NCBI GenBank assembly: GCA_021737425.1
Contig: JAIPDZ010000007.1
Coordinates: forward strand, 1 to 36,731
DNA: 36,731 nt
Direction: 5' to 3'
Source of the DNA: Deltaproteobacteria bacterium
GTDB taxonomy: Bacteria; Desulfobacterota; DSM-4660; Desulfatiglandales; Desulfatiglandaceae
Shown one piece after another: positions 1-7,414 of the stretch. Below the pieces are notes generated by a model. It made no database searches. It had not been told where the DNA came from and saw nothing but the letters and a program-made list of their open reading frames with translations. The position numbers and the translations under genes are program-made. The stretch's first letter is position 1. Each line of letters starts with the position of its first letter.

Positions 1-1254
1 CTCCCTGCCGAATGCCTTGCGGGCCAGCTCCCTTCTTCTGGGTTGATAGGTGTTGTCCGCCATCTCCTTTTCCATGACCTTCTGCAACAGCTTGAACATC
101 TTTATGGGTTGGGGTTCTTGGGCATAGAAACTGTCCCAGGCAAAATCGAGGAGTTCCTGGAGACGTTGAGCGGACATGTGTTTGGGATGGAAGACCACCT
201 TTTCCGCAGAATAGTCATTCCAGTTGTAGGAAAAGATCCTCCCCTCGCGGTGGAGGGCGTCATAGGCCTTGGTATGGGGGAAGGGGGTGAGCACGGTGAA
301 CTCCGCCAGATCCAGTTCCACCTCCAGGAGGAAATCGATGAGGGCCTTGATGCTGTCCTCTGTATGGGTGTCCAACCCCAGGAGGATGGAGCCTTCCACC
401 CCGATGCCGTGATCGTGGTATCGCTGGATACGCTCCCGGATGTAATCAGAGGTATCAAAAATGGCCTGATATACATACCAGGCACCGGCCTGTGCGGCCA
501 GATCCAGGACTTCGGGTTTATCCTCGATGGGGTGAGAGCACCATTTTTTCTTGAGCGGAATCATCTCCCTGAAGAGGTCCAGTTCCCACCGGGTATCCTG
601 GGCCAGGGAATTGTCCACGATGAACAGCCGGTTGTTTTCTATGCCCGCCATCTCTGCCACGGCCTGGTCTATGGGGCGGGGCCGGAATTGCCTGCCGCCG
701 AGATAGGCCACGGCACAGGGGTAGCAGTGAAACCGGCACCCCCTGGAGGCATGGACCAGGTCCACCATCTGGATCCCTCGATAGTTATACAGATCCCGGG
801 TTAAGATATCCCTGCGTGCGGCCCCCACCAGCTCAATGGGGGGTCTCTCCTCCATGAAATCGTAGACCTTCCGGAGTCGCCCCTCTTTGAAATCCGAAAA
901 GACCCGGTCCATCTTCCCCTCCGCTTCCCCCAAAAAGACGGCATCGGCGTGGGCCAGGGTCTCTTGAGCATGGAGCATGGTGGAAATCCCGCCGAAAATG
1001 ACCTTTACCCCCTGCTTGCGATACCGGTCGGCGATCTCCCATCCCCGCATCACCTGGATGGAGAGCATCATGGATATGCCCACAAAATCCACCGGCTCGT
1101 CGAAGTCTATCCCTTCTACGTTCTCGTCGACGAAGGTCACCTCCACATCATCGGGGAGGGTGGCGGCAAAGACCACGGGTCCATGGGGGGGCAGATGAAA
1201 CTCGGTTTGTCTTTCTAATTTAGGCCATTTTGGGTAAATTAAATGAAACTTCAT
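1..1254 (-). CDS. Radical SAM protein with degenerate B12-binding-type N-terminal domain (3' end outside window)
   Basis: The gene runs off the left edge; 418 codons are visible and no stop is reached. The ATG at 1254 follows a TAGGTG ribosome site 5 bases upstream. Residues about 1-130 look like the Rossmann-type B12-binding domain of COG1032 radical SAM enzymes, with strands ending in FVDEN and FVGISMM, but the cobalamin motif DxHxxG is not seen. The radical SAM domain follows with the iron-sulfur motif CRFHCYPC (C173, C177, C180). Family members make radical-based methylations, rearrangements or ring contractions on lipids and cofactors; the substrate cannot be told here. The next gene upstream on the same strand is the Crp/Fnr regulator, about 380 bp away, so it is probably transcribed separately. 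Family and frame are certain; function is open. Confidence 0.9.
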   Translation of the reverse strand, partial: MKFHLIYPKWPKLERQTEFHLPPHGPVVFAATLPDDVEVTFVDENVEGIDFDEPVDFVGISMMLSIQVMRGWEIADRYRKQGVKVIFGGISTMLHAQETLAHADAVFLGEAEGKMDRVFSDFKEGRLRKVYDFMEERPPIELVGAARRDILTRDLYNYRGIQMVDLVHASRGCRFHCYPCAVAYLGGRQFRPRPIDQAVAEMAGIENNRLFIVDNSLAQDTRWELDLFREMIPLKKKWCSHPIEDKPEVLDLAAQAGAWYVYQAIFDTSDYIRERIQRYHDHGIGVEGSILLGLDTHTEDSIKALIDFLLEVELDLAEFTVLTPFPHTKAYDALHREGRIFSYNWNDYSAEKVVFHPKHMSAQRLQELLDFAWDSFYAQEPQPIKMFKLLQKVMEKEMADNTYQPRRRELARKAFGRE

Positions 1255-1406
1255 TGCAACACCTATTTGTCGCGCAGAGGCGCCCCAGTACCATTTTCCA
1301 GAGCTACGGGGCAAACGGAGACGCAGAGTAAAAGATCGCTGTGGTTCTTTGTTTATGTAAGATTCGGTGTTTATTGTCCATATTGTAATATCTCAATAAG
1401 TGGGGG

Positions 1407-1498
1407 CATAGCCCTTGGATTCCGGCCTTCGCCGGAATGACACAATAAGGTAAGTACCCGTCATTCCGGCGAAGGCCGGAATCCAGAAGTGGGCTATG
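1407..1498. repeat. Two-arm perfect inverted repeat, REP/MITE-like
   Basis: Two 25-base arms at 1417-1441 and 1460-1484 are perfect reverse complements separated by 18 bases. Each arm is itself a hairpin (ATTCCGGC, CTTC loop, GCCGGAAT), so the unit can fold as two small stem-loops or one long cruciform. An outer pair, CATAGCCC at 1407-1414 and GGGCTATG at 1491-1498, extends it. It lies in the 378-bp non-coding space between the Crp/Fnr gene stop and the radical SAM gene start. Its sequence type (GTCATTCCGGCGAAGGCC) resembles dispersed intergenic palindromes common in proteobacterial genomes. It could also help end transcription from the regulator gene. No second full copy is seen in this window. 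Confidence 0.85.
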
Positions 1499-1519
1499 AA
1501 AAAACTCTCCCCTGATTAT

Positions 1520-1584
1520 TGAGAAGATACCCCATCACTTCCATCATTCGCTTTAATTTATCAGGATATTTTGTGAGAAGATAC
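1520..1584. repeat. 11-bp direct repeat TGAGAAGATAC
   Basis: TGAGAAGATAC occurs at 1520-1530 and again at 1574-1584, 54 bases apart, just downstream of the Crp/Fnr gene stop. No further function is visible and it may be chance. Confidence 0.35.
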
Positions 1585-1632
1585 GTCTCCGCAAGGCAAG
1601 CTGGAAGGACTTTTCCCCTAATGGAACCGGCC

Positions 1633-2436
1633 CTACCATCTGTCGTTCTCCGAGAAGGAACCAATTCTGCGGTCTCTTTCAGCTTCCACTGCAGGCAGGT
1701 CGAGTATGTTGATTGTGCCGTGGCTTAAGGTGACAAGCCCCTGTTTCCGCCATTGGCAGAAAAGCCGATTCACCCACTCCCTGCGCGCACCAACCATAGA
1801 GGATAGATCTCCCTGGTTCAGGCCAAGCTTCACTTCGTAGCATTTGTTCTTTTCTATCTCTCTACCAATTTTGGTGTTGTAGTAGAGGATAACATGCAGC
1901 AACCGCCCACCGATGTCATATTGGGCCATGGCCTCTGCATATTCTGTAGTCCATCTGAGCTTTTGAACCAGGAGTCGAAGCATCGTTGTTGCGAAGTCGG
2001 GCATCTCCCTGAGATAACGTGAAAATCTTTCTTGTCGAAGCCTGAGGAGGGTGCAGTCGGTTATGGCCTGTGCCGTGGTTGAGCGTGGATGCTCATCAAT
2101 GGAAGCGAATTCGCCGAGCATTTCATGGGGTACAAGGACTCGGATGGTAGTTTCATTTCCCGAGGGACTATAGCAAAAGATACGTACCTTTCCGCTCATG
2201 ATTAAATTAAAATCATGCGTGTCATCTTCTTGGTAGAAGATGATTTCTTTCTTTCTATAGTGTCGGGCGTGAAAAGCCTCGGAGAGTGCTCGAAGATCCT
2301 CCTCGCGGAACGCGGCAAAAAGTGGAACCTTCCGAAGAAAGTTCATTCGTTTGCTGATGACCTTTTCATACATGAAGAGGCCCATTGATTTATATTTTTT
2401 GCAATCGGGCGCTTCAGGAAATGACACGCTCTTCAT
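1633..2436 (-). CDS. Crp/Fnr-family transcriptional regulator
   Basis: The 267-residue product has a cyclic-nucleotide-binding-type beta-roll at about residues 36-150 (PLFAAFREEDL, then GEFASIDEHPRSTTAQAI at the position of the phosphate-binding cassette) and a C-terminal winged helix with the recognition-helix region LGLNQGDLSSMVGARREWV near 203-221. There is no N-terminal cysteine cluster as in Fnr, which argues against an oxygen-sensing iron-sulfur cluster. The E and R of GEFASIDEHPRSTTA sit where Crp contacts cAMP, so cAMP binding is possible but not shown. The first ATG lies about 20 bases behind a near-consensus promoter, which supports this start; ATGs at residues 18, 22 and 31 have no better ribosome site. 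A class III cyclase gene lies about 1 kb away and is a possible ligand source. Confidence 0.88.
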   Translation of the reverse strand: MKSVSFPEAPDCKKYKSMGLFMYEKVISKRMNFLRKVPLFAAFREEDLRALSEAFHARHYRKKEIIFYQEDDTHDFNLIMSGKVRIFCYSPSGNETTIRVLVPHEMLGEFASIDEHPRSTTAQAITDCTLLRLRQERFSRYLREMPDFATTMLRLLVQKLRWTTEYAEAMAQYDIGGRLLHVILYYNTKIGREIEKNKCYEVKLGLNQGDLSSMVGARREWVNRLFCQWRKQGLVTLSHGTINILDLPAVEAERDRRIGSFSENDRW

Positions 2437-2463
2437 TACAAAACTTTGATCACACTCTTCTCC

Positions 2464-2491
2464 ATTCTAAACAAACATGAAGCGATGTCAA
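2464..2491 (-). promoter_or_regulatory. Sigma-70-type promoter of the Crp/Fnr gene
   Basis: On the minus strand TTGACA (2486-2491) is followed after 16 bases by TAGAAT (2464-2469). The -35 is perfect and the -10 matches 5 of 6. The predicted transcription start is about 20 bases from the regulator's ATG. Confidence 0.6.
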
Positions 2492-2840
2492 TGAAGAAAC
2501 ATGATGATCGAGTCCCGTGATCCAATTATTGGACTTGCATAAAACCTGATTATTCTGCTCTATTAGCGGCTGATGCCGAAAAAAAGGGTAAATATCAGAA
2601 GCTTGTCCACATATAAAATCTATATCCGTACGATTATTGGGACGTTTCTGCAGACTACTGGACGTCCTGACATGACATTCCGCCAATTTTTTCTACATGG
2701 GGTGATAAAAAATTCCCTGATCTCACCTATTTGTTAACCAGTTCACATCTCTTGTGTGCGATGGAATATAGACACGTCTTTTAATTCCACTAAAATACTT
2801 CAGAAAGTTTCAGGAAACCACCTTTTTACAAGTAAGGCAA
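2492..2840. other. AT-rich intergenic region between divergent genes
   Basis: This stretch separates the Crp/Fnr gene (minus) from the receiver-like gene (plus). It is clearly more AT-rich than its surroundings. A 78-codon open frame (2450-2686, minus) lies across the regulator's promoter and has no family resemblance, so I do not call it. No RNA gene or repeat is recognised. A promoter for the receiver-like gene should lie in or just after it but I cannot place one with confidence. Confidence 0.5.
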
Positions 2841-2856
2841 GACCGAGCGTTCGGTC
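2841..2856. promoter_or_regulatory. 16-bp palindrome, operator candidate
   Basis: GACCGAGCGTTCGGTC is an inverted repeat with 6-bp half-sites (GACCGA/TCGGTC) around GCGT, 56 bases upstream of the receiver-like gene. Such palindromes resemble TetR-family operators. No TetR gene is in the window, so assignment is inference. Confidence 0.45.
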
Positions 2857-2912
2857 GAAATGTAAGGAATTGGGGATGAGATTTTGACGGTCATGGTAGA
2901 AAGGAGGGAGAC

Positions 2913-3377
2913 ATGAAACATTGGAGAATTTTAGGAATCGGGGATGACCCTTGGATGCTTTCGAACATCAAAAGGGAGGTGTTGCACCTTTCACCCGGGT
3001 GCCTGATGGATCTGGTCACTACGTTTGAGGATGGACAACAGCTGCTGCTCATGTACACATATAACGTTATCATTGCTGATTTCGGGAGTCCGGTCACGCG
3101 CGATTTGGCAGCCTTTATTACGGAACAGGGGCTACCCGTTGTGGCCATCAGCCAGAACGGTTGTCGGGTTCCAGCCTTTAACATTGCGTGTGTTTCTCAT
3201 TCTGAAAGTCCGGAAGAAATTGGCCCGGCAGCCTTGAGGCTGCTTCCACATCAGAGTTTTCTGCACTTGAGACGCGTTTGCAAAAAGATCCTGATGTGGC
3301 CATCTCGGATACTGTTTTCCCTTGTGCCCAATAAGGCAAATGAGATTGCTCTTTATGAAAGACCGCCTTTTTACTAA
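2913..3377 (+). CDS. Degenerate response-regulator receiver-like protein
   Basis: The ATG follows a strong AAGGAGGGAGAC ribosome site. The 154-residue product resembles a stand-alone receiver domain over about residues 4-120: an acidic pair D11-D12 after the first strand, D56 at the phospho-acceptor position (NVIIADFGSP), and a serine at the end of the fourth strand (VVAIS, S80). The conserved lysine that normally follows strand 5 is not found, and the C-terminal 35 residues (basic and hydrophobic, LRRVCKKILMWPSRILF) are not part of a normal receiver. No output domain is present. It may be an adaptor or pseudo-receiver linked to the nearby kinase or cyclase. It is convergent with the cyclase gene, whose stop is about 135 bp away. 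Confidence 0.65.
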   Translation: MKHWRILGIGDDPWMLSNIKREVLHLSPGCLMDLVTTFEDGQQLLLMYTYNVIIADFGSPVTRDLAAFITEQGLPVVAISQNGCRVPAFNIACVSHSESPEEIGPAALRLLPHQSFLHLRRVCKKILMWPSRILFSLVPNKANEIALYERPPFY

Positions 3378-3512
3378 AGCACTCTTGGAAAATCCGCCTG
3401 AATGGCTATTTTTAGGGCCGGCAACGAAATATTTAGAAGCGCTAAATTTGACACTGAGGATGGAGATGGTAGGCCCAAGAATAAAGAAGAACCTGCAACT
3501 CCCCTTACTTCG

Positions 3513-6500
3513 TCATTGCTGACATTCGGAATCTTCCGGGCCTCCTATACGCTTTCCTACGGACCCAACATCGATTCGTGGAATCATATGTGGGATCCCC
3601 ATCTCCATCAACAGGTGTGAACCCATCTGCAGGTGTTCCTCTGGATTGATATTTTGCAAGGCACCTGTCAAGTGTTTAACGCTTCCAACTCGTTGGGCAA
3701 TCTCCACATGGGTCATGGCGATGTCCCAGCGGCTTTCAAGTCGCTGGGCTTCGCTGAGGCTTTTCCTCCACCAGTTGATCGCCTTAGATGGCCTCCCGGT
3801 AAGCCAGTAATGTAGCCCCATAAGCCTGCAGACTTCAGAAAGGTTGCTTGCATTCTTTTTGGTGTTTTTTAGTGCATGTTTTCCTGCCTTACGGGATTCC
3901 CTCGTATATTTGGAAATGCCGGAATGATCCTCATCATCTATAGCCTGCTGTAGCTGTGAAAGGGTAAGCAAAAAATTGGCCAGTAAAATACTGCCGAGGT
4001 AAAAAGGCGGTATTTGTTCCTGTTTTCCTGGAATCTCTTCTGCTTGAGACAGGGTTTTCTTTGCCCCATCCATGTCATTGAGTTTTATCTGGATGATGGC
4101 TTTGAGTCCAAAATAGTAAAGGCCCACCTGGTTCCTTTCCGTTTGAAGTATAAAGAAGAGGGCCTTATCCACTTCTTTTCGGGCAAGGTCATATTTTCCG
4201 GTTTTCAGATAAAGCATTATACTCAGTGAATACTGATACTCTAAAGCATCTTCGTTTTCGTAATCATTCCCGATATCATTTAATTTCGCTATGATTTCCC
4301 TGGTTTCTTCAAACGCACCTCGATAGACTTTTATGAAACCGTGAAACAGGATGCAGGTGGATACATGCCAGAATTCTCCAACCCTTAAATCATTATCCTG
4401 ATGTTTTTCATTGTATTCCCGTACGTTAGACCAGTTTCCCGTAAAATATTTGTACAGGATGTCGAACAGGTTGTAATAAATGAGTTCCTTGGACTGATCC
4501 TCCCTTATGTCTTCACGGACATATTCCAGTATTTTATTGCTTATCCTGAATGAAAAACCGGACCAGGAGAAAAGACCGCTTGCACTCATCCATATTCCAA
4601 ATCCGTTTTCTATCTCCCTGACTCCATACCGATTCAGCCGTCGTATGACTTTTAGAAGTTCAGCAAAACACCTTTCAGGATCCAAAAAGACCAATGCAAT
4701 GGTCCGCTTGTAACTCAAATTGAAAATATCAGTGGTCCTTTCATCGGGTGCCTGTTTGGCCTGGGTATCCGGGGAAAGGTAGAGATTTTTCAGAAGGACC
4801 GATATATCGCGAAAGACACCCAGGGTGCGAATGAGTCTATTTTTCGAGGATTTAACGCCCCAGCTCTCCAATACTGAGTCAAAATATTTTATGGCCTTGG
4901 CGTATTGGCCCTTATTGAAGAAAGCCAGTGCAATATTTTTTTCAAAAAGGGCCACTCTCTCCGGGTCAGCGGCATGTCCACATTTCTTGAGGTACACGTG
5001 CAAGGCTTCCTGAAAGAAATTTAGGGCCTCACTGGAGGCAGATGATCGCAGGGCCTCTTCACCTGCCTTGATCATATATTCTTCAGCCTTTTCGAAATCT
5101 TCTCCCTTGCCATAGTGATAGGCCAGCATACCGTAGAAGTCGTGCAAGCGCTCTCCAAAGACCTCCTCAATGGCTTGTCCCACCTTGAGATGAAGTGCCT
5201 TTCGTTGCTCAAGCAAGAGGGAGTCATAGGCCGCTTCCTGGGCAAGTGCATGCTTGAACGAATATTCCAGTTCGTGCATTCGTACCCGGTCTCTTATGAG
5301 TTGGATGTCTTTGAGGTAGGTCAGCCTGCGATCCAAATCTCCTATGGGTTCAGCGACGATCCTAATAATTCTGTCAAAAAAGCTACGTCCAATCACCGAA
5401 GCCATCTTGATCAATTCCCGGGTTTGTTCTTCCAGACGATCAATTCTGGCTACCAGGATATCCTTAATGGTGTTTGGAATTATGACGTCATGTATCTTAT
5501 CCGTCACTTCGAACCTGTCATGCCTGTGAACTATGACCCCTTCGTCAATTAGAGAACGTATTATTTCCTCAATGAAAAAGGGATTCCCCCCACTCTTCTC
5601 TACGATCTGATTCTCGATGGCGCGGGGGAGTCGCGTTTTTCTGAGCATATTGTGAATCAGCGTTTCGCTTTCGTTTCTTTTCAGTGAGTGAAGCTCGATG
5701 TTTACAGGGGTAGCCGATGGTCTTTGTCTGAGGATCCCGAGTTCGGTGTCCCGGTCCTCCATGTAACAAGGTCTAAAGACGTTGATCAAAAGCAGCCTGT
5801 GCTTCCCGGCAATCGGATACATTGATTCCAGAAGCTGAACAGAACTGGTATCCGCCCAGTGGAAATCCTCCATAAGAAATACGATTGGTTGATGGTAAGT
5901 GCCTGTGATTACAAGGTTTCGTACATTTTTGACGATGAGCTTTTCGAGCGCGTCCCCTTCTATTCCCCGTATCCTTTCAGCATATCCCCCAGCCAGCTTC
6001 ATACCCATCAGGGTGGCCACAAAGGGCAAGATCTCATCGGTTTCTTCAGGATGGACCTCTTGAATAGCGGCTTTTAGTTTTCCGAATGCCTCCGTTTCTG
6101 AATCATCTTCGCCAATCTTTGCCCATTGTTTTAGAAGGTCGATGACGGGATAAAAGCTCAGATTCTTGCCCATGGAGATGGACTTGCCTTCGAGCACGGT
6201 GGTCTGTTTCATGACATCCCGTTTCTTAAGCTCGGCGATGAGCCGTGACTTCCCGATGCCGGATTCCCCCACCACATTGATTACCCCGCCTCGACCCCTT
6301 ATCATCTTCAGGATTTCACGTTCCAGCACCATGAGCTCTTGGCTTCTTCCCACCAGCTCGGAGTCAACCAGTCGATCAGTCGGGGGGAGCGCTCTTGGGG
6401 CGTTTACCCGTATTACCTTGTAGATGGGAATGGGTTGGGTCTTGCCCTTCAACCTGGTCGGAGCCATGGGCTGAAACCTGATACGATTGCGAGATGCCCA

Positions 6501-7073
6501 GTACGTGTTCGGTCCAACAAGGATTTCGCCGGGCGAAGCCAGGTCAGCGAGTCTGGCGGCAACATTAATTCCGTTACCGGTGACGCCCTGAGTACCCATA
6601 TCGAGATCCATATTCCCAGTAACTGCGAGATCGGTGTTGATTCCACTGTGCATGGAGAGTCGAGGGACTATACTGATTGGATAGGGAAGCCTTAATGCAC
6701 CGACAAAATCGTGAATTTCCTGCGCAGCCCGAATGGCTCTAACGGCGTCATCTTCGTGTGCCATGGGTAGGCCGAACAGCGCTAAGACCCCATCCCCAGC
6801 GAACCTCTCGATGAGTCCTTCATATTTGTTTACGATCTCTCTTACTGCATCAAAGATTTGATTTGTGATCTCCTTGACTTGTTCCGGATCAAGTTGCTCA
6901 GCTATGGTGGTGTAACCGGAGAGGTCTGAGAAAAGGGAAGTGATCCGTCTTCGTTCGGATTTGTGGATGGATCTGGAGGACGAAGCCTTGTGGATAGCGC
7001 TTAGCTCCTGCCCACACTTGAAACAGAAATTAGCAGTGTTGGTCAGCTCAATTTGGCAATTGGGACATTTCAT
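3513..7073 (-). CDS. Class III adenylate/guanylate cyclase fused to AAA ATPase and TPR domains, with N-terminal zinc ribbon
   Basis: The 1186-residue protein begins with a zinc ribbon (C3, C6, C17, C20). A class III cyclase domain follows at about 43-205: metal-binding aspartates D50 (LFSDLSGYT) and D94 (RFAGDGVLALFG), and the catalytic Asn/Arg pair in GNGINVAARL (N170, R174), all present, so it is likely active. Next comes a STAND/AAA-type ATPase: Walker A GESGIGKS (269-276) and Walker B FLMEDFHWAD (about 399-408). The remaining 600 or so residues are helical TPR-like repeats. This layout is common in bacterial signalling proteins in which the ATPase/TPR part gates the cyclase. It is cytoplasmic; no membrane segment is seen. 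AAGGA lies 9 bases before the ATG. Whether it makes cAMP or cGMP cannot be settled by eye. Confidence 0.93.
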   Translation of the reverse strand: MKCPNCQIELTNTANFCFKCGQELSAIHKASSSRSIHKSERRRITSLFSDLSGYTTIAEQLDPEQVKEITNQIFDAVREIVNKYEGLIERFAGDGVLALFGLPMAHEDDAVRAIRAAQEIHDFVGALRLPYPISIVPRLSMHSGINTDLAVTGNMDLDMGTQGVTGNGINVAARLADLASPGEILVGPNTYWASRNRIRFQPMAPTRLKGKTQPIPIYKVIRVNAPRALPPTDRLVDSELVGRSQELMVLEREILKMIRGRGGVINVVGESGIGKSRLIAELKKRDVMKQTTVLEGKSISMGKNLSFYPVIDLLKQWAKIGEDDSETEAFGKLKAAIQEVHPEETDEILPFVATLMGMKLAGGYAERIRGIEGDALEKLIVKNVRNLVITGTYHQPIVFLMEDFHWADTSSVQLLESMYPIAGKHRLLLINVFRPCYMEDRDTELGILRQRPSATPVNIELHSLKRNESETLIHNMLRKTRLPRAIENQIVEKSGGNPFFIEEIIRSLIDEGVIVHRHDRFEVTDKIHDVIIPNTIKDILVARIDRLEEQTRELIKMASVIGRSFFDRIIRIVAEPIGDLDRRLTYLKDIQLIRDRVRMHELEYSFKHALAQEAAYDSLLLEQRKALHLKVGQAIEEVFGERLHDFYGMLAYHYGKGEDFEKAEEYMIKAGEEALRSSASSEALNFFQEALHVYLKKCGHAADPERVALFEKNIALAFFNKGQYAKAIKYFDSVLESWGVKSSKNRLIRTLGVFRDISVLLKNLYLSPDTQAKQAPDERTTDIFNLSYKRTIALVFLDPERCFAELLKVIRRLNRYGVREIENGFGIWMSASGLFSWSGFSFRISNKILEYVREDIREDQSKELIYYNLFDILYKYFTGNWSNVREYNEKHQDNDLRVGEFWHVSTCILFHGFIKVYRGAFEETREIIAKLNDIGNDYENEDALEYQYSLSIMLYLKTGKYDLARKEVDKALFFILQTERNQVGLYYFGLKAIIQIKLNDMDGAKKTLSQAEEIPGKQEQIPPFYLGSILLANFLLTLSQLQQAIDDEDHSGISKYTRESRKAGKHALKNTKKNASNLSEVCRLMGLHYWLTGRPSKAINWWRKSLSEAQRLESRWDIAMTHVEIAQRVGSVKHLTGALQNINPEEHLQMGSHLLMEMGIPHMIPRIDVGSVGKRIGGPEDSECQQ

Positions 7074-7091
7074 CTTAAATGTCCTTGCGAG

Positions 7092-7238
7092 CTAAGAAGA
7101 AATTGAAACCATAAAACTGGGTGGTATTTCAGCTTCTATTGTACCCGTATTTTGGATGGCGGCACTTTGGCCCTTTAAAGACCTCGTATCAGGAGACTCC
7201 ATTCCCAATAATACAGGAAAACCGAAATGATGTCCCAT
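7092..7238 (-). CDS. Candidate 48-codon leader reading frame upstream of the cyclase gene
   Basis: An ATG at 7238 opens a 48-codon frame that starts MGHHFGFPVLLGMESPD and stops 18 bases before the cyclase ATG. It has no ribosome site, but it starts only about 9 bases after the predicted transcription start of the promoter at 7254-7281, so leaderless-type initiation is possible. Its first codons coincide with an 18-bp element that recurs upstream of the histidine kinase gene. It may be a leader peptide, a remnant, or a non-coding element that happens to be open. Coding status is unproven. Confidence 0.25.
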   Translation of the reverse strand: MGHHFGFPVLLGMESPDTRSLKGQSAAIQNTGTIEAEIPPSFMVSISS

Positions 7239-7253
7239 GTTGGTTGTTAGGAA

Positions 7254-7281
7254 AGTCTATTGAAAAAAGAGGCAAAGTCAA
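7254..7281 (-). promoter_or_regulatory. Promoter candidate for the cyclase gene
   Basis: TTGACT (7276-7281) and TAGACT (7254-7259) are spaced by 16 bases on the minus strand. The implied 5' leader of the cyclase mRNA is about 170 nt and contains the short MGHHF frame. The rest of the 341-bp gap (7282-7414) holds three short tandem CAGGAT-type repeats (7314-7336) and a 6-bp hairpin (7360-7377); neither looks like a good terminator. Confidence 0.45.
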
Positions 7282-7414
7282 GGAAAAATTGGCTTTTTAG
7301 GCGGAAGGTGAGACAGGATTGCAGGATTTGCAGGATGAGTTACTCTTGCGTCCGGGGCGCCGGATGGGGGTATCCGGTTTGCAGCGGATGCTGAAAGGCG
7401 TTGCGCATTTCGCT

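Noticed and set aside
2450-2686. 78-codon open frame on the minus strand
   Set aside because: It lies across the promoter of the Crp/Fnr gene and shows no protein-like pattern.
7314-7336. Minisatellite or CRISPR-like array of CAGGAT units
   Set aside because: Only three short imperfect units without spacers.
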